The notes beneath the pieces were generated by a model that made no database searches, was not told the DNA's origin, and saw only the letters and a program-made list of their open reading frames with translations. Below are positions 33,300-34,087 of a stretch of DNA of 34,087 nt, piece by piece. The stretch is from contig JANRFH010000009.1 in the NCBI GenBank assembly GCA_030725745.1, forward strand, positions 7,501-41,587. The letters are read 5' to 3'. Source of the stretch: Akkermansiaceae bacterium (GTDB lineage Bacteria; Verrucomicrobiota; Verrucomicrobiia; Verrucomicrobiales; Akkermansiaceae). Within the stretch, counting starts at the first letter, position 1, and each line of letters begins with the position of its first letter. A program made the position numbers and the translations under genes.

Positions 33300-33962
33300 T
33301 CAATCGCCGAGCAACCAGTCCTTCACCGCCCCAACATTTTCAAATTCCGGAATCCAGGCAAGCTCCTCAGGGAGATCGGAGGTAAATTCGCAGCGCAAAC
33401 GAACAGGATGAGCACCAGACTCGATGGCCGCATACTGATTGTAGATGCGATCATCGACCAGAATGGTTTCCTCAGGCTTCAGCTCATATTTCTGATAACA
33501 CTCCCTCAACCGATCAATCTTTGCCGTGTCGTGCATGAACTCGCCATGTTTCACACACTCAATCGTGAGAAAATCAGTCACCGGGGCAAGGATGTCATTC
33601 AGATAAGCGGTCTTCGCCTCGACATCAAAGGTCGCTGACATGGTGAACTGACGGTAACCCCTCTCATTTAGGTCTTTGAGGACTTCGATCACATTCGGAT
33701 AAAGCGGTCGATTCCTGAAAAATTCTTGGTCAGCACAGAAATCCTTATCCATTTGATTACCCAGCTCCGGATGAGTCTTCAATTCCAGCGCTCCATACTC
33801 AGGGAGTATCGGAAGCACTTCGGAGAGCTGTTCCCATTTCAGATCCTTGTATTGATCCCGATAATTCGGATGCCCGGTCAGGAAATGGTAGTAAGCGTAG
33901 TTCAGATCCGCCAAGACCCCATCGACATCCCAGAAGATATTTTTGACTTTCGTTTTATCCAT
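33300..33962 (-). CDS. HAD-superfamily hydrolase
   Basis: The 220-residue cytoplasmic protein has HAD motif I FWDVDGVLADL with the nucleophile Asp12 and acid/base Asp14. A helical cap insertion follows (YRDQYKDLKWEQLSEVL). Motif II may lie in FTMSATFDVEAK, and motif IV is ETILVDDRIYN. The FWDVDGVLAD opening and NRPLYPNVIEVLKDLNERGY are like 5'-nucleotidase (NT5C) or phosphoglycolate-phosphatase-type members, which dephosphorylate small metabolites; the substrate cannot be named. It ends with WIPEFENVGAVKDWLLGD. It is monocistronic as far as the window shows, with repeat-rich DNA downstream. Confidence 0.85.
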   Translation of the reverse strand: MDKTKVKNIFWDVDGVLADLNYAYYHFLTGHPNYRDQYKDLKWEQLSEVLPILPEYGALELKTHPELGNQMDKDFCADQEFFRNRPLYPNVIEVLKDLNERGYRQFTMSATFDVEAKTAYLNDILAPVTDFLTIECVKHGEFMHDTAKIDRLRECYQKYELKPEETILVDDRIYNQYAAIESGAHPVRLRCEFTSDLPEELAWIPEFENVGAVKDWLLGD

Positions 33963-34034
33963 TTCGAGAAAGAGGCACTGAAATAAAACCCGTCTGCTCA
34001 GTAAAGTTTTCCGCCGATTCTGGCCACTGCGAAC

Positions 34035-34087
34035 TCAGAAATACTTCAGAAAAATCGAAACCTCCTGCCCTGCCTTCACCTCGATGA
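34035..34087 (-). CDS. C-terminal end of a gene running off the right edge (partial)
   Basis: On the minus strand, from the window edge, the frame reads IEVKAGQEVSIFLKYF and ends in TGA at 34035-34037. The strand-rich, protein-like string suggests the end of a real gene on the same strand as the HAD gene, 72 nt upstream of it. Only 16 codons are visible, so no family can be named. Confidence 0.35.
   Translation of the reverse strand, partial: IEVKAGQEVSIFLKYF

Overview
The window is a stretch of bacterial chromosome, moderately GC-rich and densely coded, most likely from the phylum Verrucomicrobiota (PVC group). The lineage call is inference. It rests on a TIGR04073-type exosortase-associated protein, a DUF5069 protein, an SHD1-domain secreted hydrolase, YdjY and squalene-oxidase-repeat proteins, an iduronate-2-sulfatase-like secreted sulfatase, and poor Shine-Dalgarno sequences at most starts. 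No tRNA, rRNA, CRISPR array, transposase or prophage gene was seen.

Layout. (1) 1-4040, mostly minus strand: a lipoprotein gene cut by an in-frame amber codon, a secreted sulfatase coupled by ATGA overlap to a tRNA-dihydrouridine synthase, and a VOC-fold gene followed by a decayed second VOC gene. (2) 4160-7726, plus strand: serA, the TIGR04073 protein, rpsP and a MidA-family methyltransferase, with two clean intrinsic terminators. (3) 7877-13929, plus strand: a type IV pilus / type II secretion assembly cluster of two tandem GspE/PilB ATPases, a PilC/GspF platform protein and a GspG-like pseudopilin, then a disordered charged protein. (4) 13993-17393, minus strand: GYF-RDD membrane protein, LolC/E-type permease and IspA-type prenyl synthase, read in the order ispA, permease, RDD. 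(5) 17605-21320: a frameshifted lipoprotein gene, prfB with the classic programmed +1 frameshift coupled to a lipoprotein with eight 48-residue TPR-like repeats, and a DUF5069 gene. (6) 21327-25544: exbD and pabB on the minus strand, then a stand-alone EF-G gene on the plus strand. (7) 25678-31180, plus strand: a coiled-coil lipoprotein and a tight five-gene run (TIM-barrel protein, YdjY protein, squalene-oxidase-repeat protein, SHD1 alpha/beta hydrolase, BaiN/HI0933-type flavoprotein). (8) 31318-34087, minus strand: a membrane zinc-ribbon protein carrying a KptA/Tpt1 N-lobe-like tail, holA, a HAD hydrolase and the end of one more gene.

The housekeeping genes are ordinary. The unusual content is of two kinds. 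First, the intergenic spaces hold several families of dispersed palindromic repeats with inverted arms of about 24-29 bp; two families occur twice in this window, and one copy appears to supply the stop codon of a truncated gene. Second, an unusual number of genes are broken: one amber codon, two apparent 1-nt losses and one internally deleted VOC gene. The most novel protein architecture is the membrane-anchored zinc ribbon joined to a KptA N-lobe-like module (31318-31865).
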